Of a stretch of 36,259 nucleotides of DNA, positions 16,480 to 24,407 are shown in pieces. This stretch comes from an uncultured Saprospiraceae bacterium (GTDB taxonomy: Bacteria; Bacteroidota; Bacteroidia; Chitinophagales; Saprospiraceae). The notes beneath the pieces are model-generated. The model saw only the letters and a program-made list of their open reading frames with translations. It ran no database searches and was not told the origin of the DNA. The stretch's first letter is position 1; each line of letters starts with the position of its first letter. The stretch spans positions 1 to 36,259 of the forward strand of contig CALBEE010000090.1 of the NCBI GenBank assembly GCA_937927575.1, written 5' to 3'. The position numbers and the translations under genes are program-made.

Positions 16480-18792
16480 TTAGAAGTTTAGTTTCATTAA
16501 TTTTCCAAGTTCGTGCTTCTGATCTGGAGTAAGATAATAATACTCTTCTTTCGTTATGCTAAATTGCTGAATTGGATAGAATTGTCTTCCTGATTTTGGT
16601 TCTTTTACATTATTAATAATAAATCTCAACATGTTTTTTTCGCCAGGATTTATAATATGCTCTTGCTCATTATATTGAAAATAGATCTTGTGCTCTTCCT
16701 TGTCATATCTGTAGTTAGTAGCATCGAAGTCATCTCCTATGACATGATGTAATGAGGAGTAGGCATCTTTGAATTCATTACGCCCTTTACCAAAACTAGG
16801 TTTGTATAATGACTTTGGCTCTATGTCGAATATTTTACTTACTCTAAGCCTCGCGTTGGGTAGCATTTTTGCTATTTCTTCTGAGTCGGTAAATAGTTGA
16901 TTTTTTATAATGTCAATTTTATTTTGTAATGTTTCATCACTCATATTGTATTGGGATTGATACTTTATAAGATATTCTACAAATTTCTCTTTTTGTTCTG
17001 TTGTTATATAATTAGTAATGTCAGTACCATCACCTATGGAAAAATTCCCCAAATTTAACTGAACAATGAATACTTCAGGATGGAAAGGAAAACTAATAGG
17101 TATATTTTCTCCCCATATATCTTCCCCTTGAGGAGTTGCTTTCCAAAGATATAGTTGATCTATTTCGAAATCTAGGATTGGACAGGATTTGATAATATCT
17201 TGATAATCGTAGCTGTCTATATAGTGTATAAAAGGCGGCTCAAAGTGATAGATATTAAATATTTTGTTCAGATTATTATCTGCGCTGATTTGCTTCACGA
17301 CATTAGTGAGTTGGTCATAAAAATATTCGTTTATCCGTGCGGTATCTTTCACAATTTCTTTTTCGTTCTCGTAGTCATATTCTCTCTCTTTGAATTTATT
17401 GATGCTTATCTCATATTCGTGCTGTCCATCACTTATGCTTATATTATTATCCAATTGGGTAAATGAAAGATTAATACCGTACTCATCTAATGCTTGTTCT
17501 ATAAATTTTTTAGCTGCTTCATAAATTTCGTCGTTTGAGATAGCAATGCCATACTCTAATGGAGTAAATAGGTAAACTTCATTTATAATATCTATCAGAG
17601 AAGCTCGATCCTGTATATATTCATCTCTTATTTTATTATTTGTGAAGTCACAGTATCCCATTACTTCTAAGTTGTTAACAATATTTTCTTTGACTTCTTT
17701 CTTGTTAATGTGATCTTTTATTGCGGCTAAACATATTGATAAGTATCGCTTGTCTTCGTCTATTAGTTGCCATTCTTCTTTGCTGAGTTTTAAAAGGTGT
17801 TCTACTGTTGGTGAAAGTAGATTGTGTTTATTTAAAACTTGTAGTAAATCCTTCCTTTCCATATTCTTGAGACTGGCATTGCTTTGTCTACCAAGTAACA
17901 TAATTTGAGGTATATCAAAATTCTCTTCAGATTCATCTTTAAGGACACTTTCAATTTCGTAATAATTACTGTCTAATAACCCTTCTTTAGCGAGCGTTTT
18001 GATAAGATCATGATTCACTTTTAATGATTTGTACTCACCGAACTCTTTCGCAACCAGAGAGTCGTATTCGTCAGTATCACCAAACATTTGTAGTATTGGT
18101 TCATGTATGGCAGTAGCATTCATTAGGCCTATTGTATCGATGGATAATATTGATCTATCGGTAATGATAGGACTAAATGAAGTTGTACCAAAAGTAAGTC
18201 TAAGGTTGGCGGCTTCGTTATCTACTGTAGCAAGTACCATGGTGCCTAGATCTATCGGCATTTGATTTATTTGATCCACTTTCGGAATACGAATGTCATT
18301 TGTTGTCAATAGTTGCATGATGAGTCCTTCTGGTGTAGTAACAATATATTTTTTACATTCTAGTCCATGTCGTGTTTCGAAGTATTCTGGGAATGAATCA
18401 ACCTTAAGGTTTGAAATTTCTGAGGTAGCCTGCACTTGTTCTGCTATCTTTGTTATGTTCATTTTTCTAAAAGCAGGCTGACCCCGTAGATCGATGAATT
18501 CATACAGCGAATTACTAGATAAATCATAAACCATTCTTTGAGCCTCTCCTATTAAATCTTTTTTTACTATAGCAAATCTGTCTTTTGTAATGTAGTAAGT
18601 TACGTTAAGTTGTTCACCAGTATTTGATTTCACCATTTCGGCCATATTCGTATCTATTGGCGATCCATCTACGGTTTCTATATTAGTTAAGCCCATTGCC
18701 ATTACACCTTCATGATATTTTTGACCATGTACAAATACTGTTAGGCACATAAAAATGCTTAGTGCTACGACTGAATTGAAAGATTTTTTCAT
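16480..18792 (-). CDS. Exported protein of unknown function, 770 aa
   Basis: Signal peptide 1-23 (ending VHGQ). Residues ~25-215 are beta-rich and resemble the DUF4412/GLPGLI style of small secreted beta proteins (LNVTYYITKDRFAIVKK, MVYDLSSNSLYEFID, GLECKKYIVTTPEG), but I cannot assign a family with confidence. Residues ~255-770 are mixed alpha/beta with no motif I recognise, no further membrane segment and no T9SS sorting domain, so a periplasmic location is likely. One short motif-like stretch near the end (ITKEEYYYLTPDQKHELGKL) suggests a helical tail. The gene lies downstream of the amidohydrolase cluster on the same strand but is separated from it by a clear hairpin terminator, so it is probably transcribed alone. 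Confidence 0.85.
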   Translation of the reverse strand: MKKSFNSVVALSIFMCLTVFVHGQKYHEGVMAMGLTNIETVDGSPIDTNMAEMVKSNTGEQLNVTYYITKDRFAIVKKDLIGEAQRMVYDLSSNSLYEFIDLRGQPAFRKMNITKIAEQVQATSEISNLKVDSFPEYFETRHGLECKKYIVTTPEGLIMQLLTTNDIRIPKVDQINQMPIDLGTMVLATVDNEAANLRLTFGTTSFSPIITDRSILSIDTIGLMNATAIHEPILQMFGDTDEYDSLVAKEFGEYKSLKVNHDLIKTLAKEGLLDSNYYEIESVLKDESEENFDIPQIMLLGRQSNASLKNMERKDLLQVLNKHNLLSPTVEHLLKLSKEEWQLIDEDKRYLSICLAAIKDHINKKEVKENIVNNLEVMGYCDFTNNKIRDEYIQDRASLIDIINEVYLFTPLEYGIAISNDEIYEAAKKFIEQALDEYGINLSFTQLDNNISISDGQHEYEISINKFKEREYDYENEKEIVKDTARINEYFYDQLTNVVKQISADNNLNKIFNIYHFEPPFIHYIDSYDYQDIIKSCPILDFEIDQLYLWKATPQGEDIWGENIPISFPFHPEVFIVQLNLGNFSIGDGTDITNYITTEQKEKFVEYLIKYQSQYNMSDETLQNKIDIIKNQLFTDSEEIAKMLPNARLRVSKIFDIEPKSLYKPSFGKGRNEFKDAYSSLHHVIGDDFDATNYRYDKEEHKIYFQYNEQEHIINPGEKNMLRFIINNVKEPKSGRQFYPIQQFSITKEEYYYLTPDQKHELGKLMKLNF

Positions 18793-18858
18793 AATTATTT
18801 GGAGCTTTTTCTTGATCTAACGAACTTAATATATTTTGATTATTTAACAGCAGATCAT

Positions 18859-18897
18859 AATAAGAGAGCCCCAGTTCATCACTGGAGCTCTCTTATT
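18859..18897 (-). terminator. Hairpin terminator after the amidohydrolase cluster
   Basis: AATAAGAGAGC pairs perfectly with GCTCTCTTATT, then one C-A mismatch and a further five pairs (CCAGT/ACTGG) enclose a five-base loop TCATC. It begins 14 bases past the stop of the last amidohydrolase. The trailing T-tract is weak, but the stem is long and the position is right. It separates this cluster from the 770-aa gene. Confidence 0.65.
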
Positions 18898-18910
18898 AGA
18901 TTTTATACTT

Positions 18911-20206
18911 TTACTTCCCTAATCCTGGATCTCTTTCCAAAAATTCATCGTACAGTAATGTATGTCTACTCTCCATAGGTACATCCCTTCCTGATATATA
19001 TAGATGAGTGATACTGGTCTTTGGCTCAAAAGGATCACCATCGGCTACGAATAGATTAGCGATCTTACCTTCATCTAAGCTGCCCATCATATCAGCCACA
19101 CCAAATATCTCTGCTGGAGTAAGTGTTACTGCTTTCAATGCTTCGTCAGTACCCATACCATAGGCTGCTGCAAATCCTGCATTGAAAGGTAGATTACGTA
19201 CATTTTCAGTCTCTCTAGTTCGGATGGCTACCTTCACTCCAGCAGCCAACATTTTACCTGGATTTTTGTAAATCACATCATATCTATCGGATGCTCTACT
19301 TGGTAAACCCAATACAGGACCACAAATTACAGGGATGCCAGATTCCGCTATTTTATCAGCTACTTTCCAACCATCACTTACACCCATTAATGCCGCATCA
19401 ATACCTTTTTGCTTTACCCATTTCAAGGCAGATAGAATATCATTTTCTTTATTAACTTCTATCAGTAATTTCGCTTCACCTCTTACTACCGGAAGTAAGG
19501 CATCCATCTGCGGATTGTAATCGTTTCTTTTTTGATTTCCAACATTAGCCGCACTATCTATTTTGGCATAGAGCACCGCTTTTTCCCAGATATCATTGAT
19601 CTTTTTTGTGGCTTTTTCTTCATCTTTTTTAATGTCCTCTTCAGATCTGCGATCCCATCTTCCTCTCTTACCTGAGCTCGGATAGTTCATGATGACTCCT
19701 TCAAATCCTGCAAACATTTGCTCTGGAGTATATCCAACTAAATTGATTAAAGCCGATGTCCCAGGAAATCTACCTCCAGCGGGCATTGCAAGTACAGTAG
19801 TTACACCATTAACTCTGGTCACAGGTATACTGACTGAATTTGGATTCACCGCAGTAAGTGCTTTCATATGAGGAATAAAATCACCTAATTCATTAAAGTC
19901 ATTAGTCAATGATACAGCTCCAATCTCTGCCAGACCTAATCGCGTTCCTCCGTCAATCATTCCTGGATAAATGTGTTTGCCGGAGCAATTTACAGTTTGA
20001 GCAGTGCTGCTTGATAAGTTATTTCCAATGGCCATTATTTTACCATCTTTGATATGTAAGTCAGCTACTTTATTGCCATTACTAACAGTATGTAGCGTTC
20101 CACCTTTTAAGATAACTTCTACATTTTTAGCTTTGTTGACCATCTGTGCACTAAGCGTCAAAGTCGCTACTAGCAGAAAGGCCGTTATGTATATTATTCT
20201 TTTCAT
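18911..20206 (-). CDS. Amidohydrolase-family protein lacking the HxH metal motif
   Basis: 432 aa from the ATG at 20206 (a TTG 24 bases upstream would place charged residues before the signal peptide, so it is not used). Signal peptide 1-21 (LSAQ). It shows the usual imidazolonepropionase-like layout: a beta-sandwich start, PGMID, a TIM barrel and the C-terminal TLTPAEIFGVADMMGSLDEGKIANLFV typical of the family. The metal-binding H-x-H after PGxID is replaced by G87-T88-R89, and no histidine pair is seen later at the usual place. It is probably a catalytically altered or structural relative. It starts 24 bases after the intact amidohydrolase gene and is the last of three in tandem. Confidence 0.88.
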   Translation of the reverse strand: MKRIIYITAFLLVATLTLSAQMVNKAKNVEVILKGGTLHTVSNGNKVADLHIKDGKIMAIGNNLSSSTAQTVNCSGKHIYPGMIDGGTRLGLAEIGAVSLTNDFNELGDFIPHMKALTAVNPNSVSIPVTRVNGVTTVLAMPAGGRFPGTSALINLVGYTPEQMFAGFEGVIMNYPSSGKRGRWDRRSEEDIKKDEEKATKKINDIWEKAVLYAKIDSAANVGNQKRNDYNPQMDALLPVVRGEAKLLIEVNKENDILSALKWVKQKGIDAALMGVSDGWKVADKIAESGIPVICGPVLGLPSRASDRYDVIYKNPGKMLAAGVKVAIRTRETENVRNLPFNAGFAAAYGMGTDEALKAVTLTPAEIFGVADMMGSLDEGKIANLFVADGDPFEPKTSITHLYISGRDVPMESRHTLLYDEFLERDPGLGK

Positions 20207-20230
20207 TTCTTTCTTTTTTATAGTCGACAA

Positions 20231-21604
20231 TTAATGTTGGTGATTATGGTGACTGTGATTATGTTTTTCACCCAAGAATAATTCAGAATATACATCTTGC
20301 ATACACTTATCTTCGTGTCCTTCCATATTTTCCATAAAAGATGAAATAGATTCTTCTGGGTTAATATCTATTCTCATATCATCTGGTTGAGTATCGATAT
20401 CGAATCTTACTATACCATCTATGATAGTTTTTTGATTGATCGCATAGATAGATAATGGGTGATGACTAAATATAGCTACATCTCCATCTTTTCCTACTTC
20501 TAATGATCCGACTCGATTTTCAATTCCCAATTGTTTCGCAGGATTTATTGTGATCAATCTTAATGCTTCATTATCTGTCAATCCTCCATACTTTTGTGTT
20601 TTGGCCGCTTCATGATACAAATGACGAATCAATCCAGCATCATCTGAATTAATAGAAGTCACTACACCATTTTTAGTAAGTATAGCAGCATTGTACGCTG
20701 TAGAATAATAAACTTCAAACTTATAAGCCCACCAATCAGAAAATACAGATGCTCCAGCTCCAAAAGCAGCTAATTCTGGAGCGACTTTAAATCCTTCATT
20801 GACATGCTGGAAACAAATTTTATTTACTCCATAATCTTCTAATACATTCATCAACATGAGTATCTCATCAGCTCTATAAGAATGGCAATGAATAATAATT
20901 TCACCGTCCATAATATCCATGAGTGTTTCCATTCTTAGACTATATTCTGGCAACTCTTTTAATTTTCCAGAATTGTAATCAGCCCAATCTTTTTTGTAAA
21001 CTAACGCGTCTGCAAAAGCTTTACGAAATACTTGTTCCATACCCATACGCGTACGCGGAGTAATATTATTTCTTTCACCATGCACACGCATTGGATTTTC
21101 ACCTAGAGCAAATTTGATAGTTCGCGGTGCTCCTTCCATTTTCATTTCTTCAGGATCAATTACACCAAATCTATGTTTGAGTGTTTCACATTGTCCACCT
21201 ATTGCATTAGCAGATCCGTGCATAGCATGTGATACAGTGGTGCCTCCAGCTAATGCTCTGTATACACCTATATCATATGGATCCACACAGTCACCAGTAA
21301 ATACTTCTGCTGTGACAGGGTTGGTGGCTTCATTGACTACTGAAATTCCAATATGCGAATGGGCATCCACGATTCCAGGCATTACATATTGTCCAGTCGC
21401 ATCTATCTCAGTTATACCATTTCCAGCACTGAGATTTTCACCTATTTGTTTGATTTTTCCATTTTGGATCAGGACGTCAGTATTTTCTTTGACACCGTCT
21501 GTGATGGTGATTACCGTTCCATTTTTGATAAGTACGGAGCCCGTTTCTTGAGCGGACATTGTCACCGCCAAGAACAGACCAATTATTAAATTTATATATT
21601 TCAT
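20231..21604 (-). CDS. Exported amidohydrolase with intact metal site and His-rich tail
   Basis: 457 aa. Signal peptide 1-19 (MSAQ). All expected metal ligands of the binuclear amidohydrolase superfamily are visible: H82-S-H84 in PGIVDAHSHIG, K164 in KFALGENP as the candidate bridging Lys, H239-S-H241 or neighbours, H267 in CFQHVNEG and D321 in SINSDDAGL. The C terminus reads ITINPAKQLGIENRVGSLEVGKDGDVAIF, as in imidazolonepropionase-like enzymes. The last residues are unusually rich in histidine (EKHNHSHHNHQH), which may bind zinc or nickel. Substrate is unknown; cyclic amides or exported peptides are possible. It is the middle gene of three related genes on the same strand. Confidence 0.92.
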   Translation of the reverse strand: MKYINLIIGLFLAVTMSAQETGSVLIKNGTVITITDGVKENTDVLIQNGKIKQIGENLSAGNGITEIDATGQYVMPGIVDAHSHIGISVVNEATNPVTAEVFTGDCVDPYDIGVYRALAGGTTVSHAMHGSANAIGGQCETLKHRFGVIDPEEMKMEGAPRTIKFALGENPMRVHGERNNITPRTRMGMEQVFRKAFADALVYKKDWADYNSGKLKELPEYSLRMETLMDIMDGEIIIHCHSYRADEILMLMNVLEDYGVNKICFQHVNEGFKVAPELAAFGAGASVFSDWWAYKFEVYYSTAYNAAILTKNGVVTSINSDDAGLIRHLYHEAAKTQKYGGLTDNEALRLITINPAKQLGIENRVGSLEVGKDGDVAIFSHHPLSIYAINQKTIIDGIVRFDIDTQPDDMRIDINPEESISSFMENMEGHEDKCMQDVYSELFLGEKHNHSHHNHQH

Positions 21605-21733
21605 TGTATTCTTTTATTGTTTTAAATTCTACGCTTAGTCTTCATTTATGTTAATGTGACTTTCGGAATTTGAATTTTTTTTAATGTCCCATTGGTTTGG
21701 AATTTCTTTCTCTTGTTTTGGAATTTAGAAATC

Positions 21734-23518
21734 CTATTCAGGGGTTCTCGTTGCTTCTACTGGAAAAGAACCAAATTGTCCAGCTTTCACCATTCCTTTC
21801 ATAGTATTGTCTTCTATATCTAGATCCCAAGTTAGATCCATTTGGAATCCATCATTATCTACTGACATTTCAAAGGAAAGTTTATCATCTTTAAAATTCA
21901 CACTAGTACCTTCTTCATAATCACCTGGTTCGTCAGATGAATCTACCTCTACCAAAAGATAATCTCCATCTGGTGTGATTTTTATTGTACCACTTTGTGT
22001 TTGTCCAGGAATTTCTATGCTGTATTTCCATTCGCCGGCAAGTGCTGTAGAGGCTCCTTTTTCGAGTTTCCCTTTTTTCTCTTCCTTCTTCTTCATCTCA
22101 CTCATTTGACCATCCACAAATACATACCTGATCATAGATTTTTCTTCGAAGTATGGTTTATCTGTAACCACTAGATTTGCTAGCTTGCCTTTTTCTATCG
22201 TACCCGCTATTTTACTTATTCCTAGTTGGTCCGCTGCATTAGTAGTTAATGCCGCTAGGGCTGTTGATTCTGATAATCCAGCATCAATCATTCTTTTTAA
22301 GTTCTTTTTTATGTCTCCTGGCTTAGTGGATACTCCAGTAAAGGCAAACTTGATTCCTTTCTTTTCCATCATTGCAGCTTGAGATTCATATTCCTTGATC
22401 GACTTTTTCTTTCGCTCTTCTCTTTCCATTTTAGCCTTTTTGTTTGCTTTTTCTAGCATTGAAAGTTTCGCTTCTTCCTTCTTCTTTTTGGCTTCTTCCT
22501 TAGCTTTTTCTTCAGCCGCTTTTGTTTTCTCTTCTTCAGTCATCTTAGACTCATCCTTCTTTTCCTTTTTATCTTCTTTGATAGGATCAGGTAAGTCCAT
22601 AGATAGTAAGACAGGGTAGCGTCCAGCGGTTATTTTACTGGCCATTGGCCAACCTTGTTCTACATCTGCCAAGACCAGATTGAAGCCTAATTCTTTTTGT
22701 AATGAGATGACTCTACTTACATCCAAAGCACTTTTGGCGATAAAGTATACTGGCATTTGTTTGTTTACAACTGGAATGAAAGCTTCAATAGCCGGTTCTG
22801 GCTGAGCTCTCCTCATACCTGCTGGATTCATATTATATTTGGCATTGTACTTTCCAGTCGCTTCTGCATTACGGTATATGTCTCTGTATTTTGCTAGTAC
22901 TCCTATGGTTGTTCCTGGAGCTACACGATTAGCGGATTTTAATTGAGAAAACATACTAGCTTCTTTTTTAATCACTAAAGACGAAGGATCACCTTCCGCC
23001 ATAGAAAAGATAGCTCCCATTCCAGGTAGCATTCTTCCTTGAGGTACAATATGCGCAATACCATAACCTTGCTCTCTCAATTTCTTTACCGAACCTTCAC
23101 TAGGAGCATAATCATCATAAACTGAATGTTCTGGCGTAATCCCAGCCACATTATTAGGAGGATTTCCAGGATCTTTTACGTCTGGTCTTCCTTCTTTTTC
23201 TTTCTTTTTGAGACCTACATGCGAAAGTGCATCAATAAATCCTGCATAGATATACATACTATCCATGTCAATGATTTGAGCATCGTATGGAGCCCTGAGA
23301 TTGGGACCCACTTGTTCGATAAGTCCATCTCTGACAAGTACAGAACCAAAACTGGACTGACCAGGTTTGGCTATGATATGCGCATTTTGGAGTAAGTAGG
23401 TAGCAGTAACCTCTTTGGGTTCATTGCTGTTTTGAGCCTTAAGAGGTGTTGTCCAGCCTGTGATCAATGTTAATATGACCATGAATAGACCTTGCAAGGC
23501 ATTGCGTTTGTTTATCAT
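21734..23518 (-). CDS. Amidohydrolase-like protein with degenerate metal site, Lys/Glu-rich insert and extra C-terminal domain
   Basis: 594 aa. Signal peptide 1-29 (PLKAQ). The amidohydrolase frame is recognisable: GFIDALSHVGL near 93-103, then TTNAADQLGISKIAGTIEKGKLANLVV. The first metal His is Leu (L98) while H100 remains, so the binuclear site is incomplete. Residues ~311-383 form a strongly charged Lys/Glu insert (DKKEKKDESKMTEEEKTK and similar) predicted to be a long helix or coiled coil inside the barrel region. The last ~100 residues after the barrel are a beta-rich domain (GEWKYSIEIPGQTQSGTIKI, GSFPVEATRTPE), lipocalin-like in appearance. It is the first of three tandem amidohydrolase genes, 129 bases upstream of the intact one. 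Confidence 0.85.
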   Translation of the reverse strand: MINKRNALQGLFMVILTLITGWTTPLKAQNSNEPKEVTATYLLQNAHIIAKPGQSSFGSVLVRDGLIEQVGPNLRAPYDAQIIDMDSMYIYAGFIDALSHVGLKKKEKEGRPDVKDPGNPPNNVAGITPEHSVYDDYAPSEGSVKKLREQGYGIAHIVPQGRMLPGMGAIFSMAEGDPSSLVIKKEASMFSQLKSANRVAPGTTIGVLAKYRDIYRNAEATGKYNAKYNMNPAGMRRAQPEPAIEAFIPVVNKQMPVYFIAKSALDVSRVISLQKELGFNLVLADVEQGWPMASKITAGRYPVLLSMDLPDPIKEDKKEKKDESKMTEEEKTKAAEEKAKEEAKKKKEEAKLSMLEKANKKAKMEREERKKKSIKEYESQAAMMEKKGIKFAFTGVSTKPGDIKKNLKRMIDAGLSESTALAALTTNAADQLGISKIAGTIEKGKLANLVVTDKPYFEEKSMIRYVFVDGQMSEMKKKEEKKGKLEKGASTALAGEWKYSIEIPGQTQSGTIKITPDGDYLLVEVDSSDEPGDYEEGTSVNFKDDKLSFEMSVDNDGFQMDLTWDLDIEDNTMKGMVKAGQFGSFPVEATRTPE

Positions 23519-23887
23519 GCTTTTTAGGTTTTATAATATAATGATACCGAAGTATAATTCTTCTCAGTAATTGGCTTGTCAATATAGCTATTTGTAGTTT
23601 AATCCGTGGATTTAACCATATTTATTGAATTTAGCCAGATAGAATAGTATCTAAATACAACTATATAAAGAGAGAGATCGACTCGTAAGAGTTGCAATAA
23701 TCATGGAGATCCTAAATATTTTTAAGAAATAATTATAATTAGAATGTGCAGCATATGTGACGGAGCTTATATCTAATTATCAGATACTTACAAGAATTTT
23801 GTATATTTAATCAAGTCCTTAGAAAGTTACTGTTTCGGCAATTCTAGCTAATGACTGTATTATCCAACCTAAAAATATCTCTGCCTT
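23519..23887. other. Divergent intergenic region, no gene seen
   Basis: This 369-base gap separates the divergent amidohydrolase and CBS genes and must hold promoters for both. On the minus strand TTGACA and TATACT occur 20 bases apart, about 40 bases before the amidohydrolase start, a weak promoter candidate. Two short palindromes occur (AATCC-GT-GGATT near 23600 and ACTC-GTAA-GAGT near 23683). No open frame longer than about ten codons with a credible start was found. Confidence 0.5.
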
Positions 23888-24310
23888 ATGATGAATCAAG
23901 AAGTACGCGAAATAATGAATGCTAATCCTGATACAGCAAGTCCAGATCAGAATGTAACGGATCTTTCATATCAGATGCTCAATAACGGTTTGCAGCAAAT
24001 GCCAGTAGTCGAAGGAGGTAAACTTCTAGGAATGGTAACAACCTATGATTTGTGGAAGCGATATGAAAATAAAACTACATTAGCAGATCTCAAAGTTAGA
24101 GATGTAATGAATGCTAAAGTTATTAAGATATCGCCAAAAGATAAGGTAGGTACTGCTGCGGAATTATTTGCAGATAGAAGATTTAAAACATTACCTGTCG
24201 TTAATATCGAAAATGAATTAAAAGGTACAATTACAGCGTTTGATATCATTAAAGTAGCATTCAACGAAGAATACGATCAGAAGATCTTGTACAAAAAAGA
24301 GTTCGAATAA
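23888..24310 (+). CDS. CBS-domain pair protein
   Basis: 140 aa, soluble, no signal. Two CBS domains fill the protein: ~5-60 (REIMNANPDTASPDQNVTDL, QMPVVEGGKLLGMVTTYDLW) and ~73-132 (VRDVMNAKVIKISPKDKVGTA, FKTLPVVNIENELKGTITAFDII). Each ends in the G-x-[IV]-T-x-x-D-[IL] signature that contacts adenosine nucleotides. Such stand-alone pairs bind AMP, ATP or S-adenosylmethionine and act as energy or redox sensors of partner proteins. The partner is not in the neighbourhood. Two adjacent ATGs (23888 and 23891) are both possible starts and give products that differ by one residue. Confidence 0.95.
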   Translation: MMNQEVREIMNANPDTASPDQNVTDLSYQMLNNGLQQMPVVEGGKLLGMVTTYDLWKRYENKTTLADLKVRDVMNAKVIKISPKDKVGTAAELFADRRFKTLPVVNIENELKGTITAFDIIKVAFNEEYDQKILYKKEFE

Positions 24311-24323
24311 GATGTCATAGTGT

Positions 24324-24401
24324 TTGTACTTTATAGTCCGGATCAAAGAGAGATTTAACAGTGTATTAAGGTTAATTATCGTAATGGTCTGTAAAGTACA
24401 A
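24324..24401. repeat. Long-range inverted repeat between convergent genes
   Basis: TTGTACTTTATAG at 24324-24336 pairs with CTGTAAAGTACAA at 24389-24401, 13 positions with one G-T pair, enclosing 52 bases. It fills nearly all of the gap between the CBS gene and the convergent M1 peptidase gene. It may act as a two-way terminator, but the large loop and absence of a T-run make this uncertain. Confidence 0.45.
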
Positions 24402-24407
24402 GCTAAT

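Noticed and set aside
20207-20230. TTG-initiated extension of the third amidohydrolase
   Set aside because: It would add a charged octapeptide before a normal signal peptide that begins with its own ATG.
21114-21551. 145-codon plus-strand frame inside the intact amidohydrolase gene
   Set aside because: Antisense shadow of a conserved gene; no start context and no family resemblance.
23743-23775. Ten-codon frame with a CxxC motif in the intergenic region
   Set aside because: Far too short and without any supporting signal.
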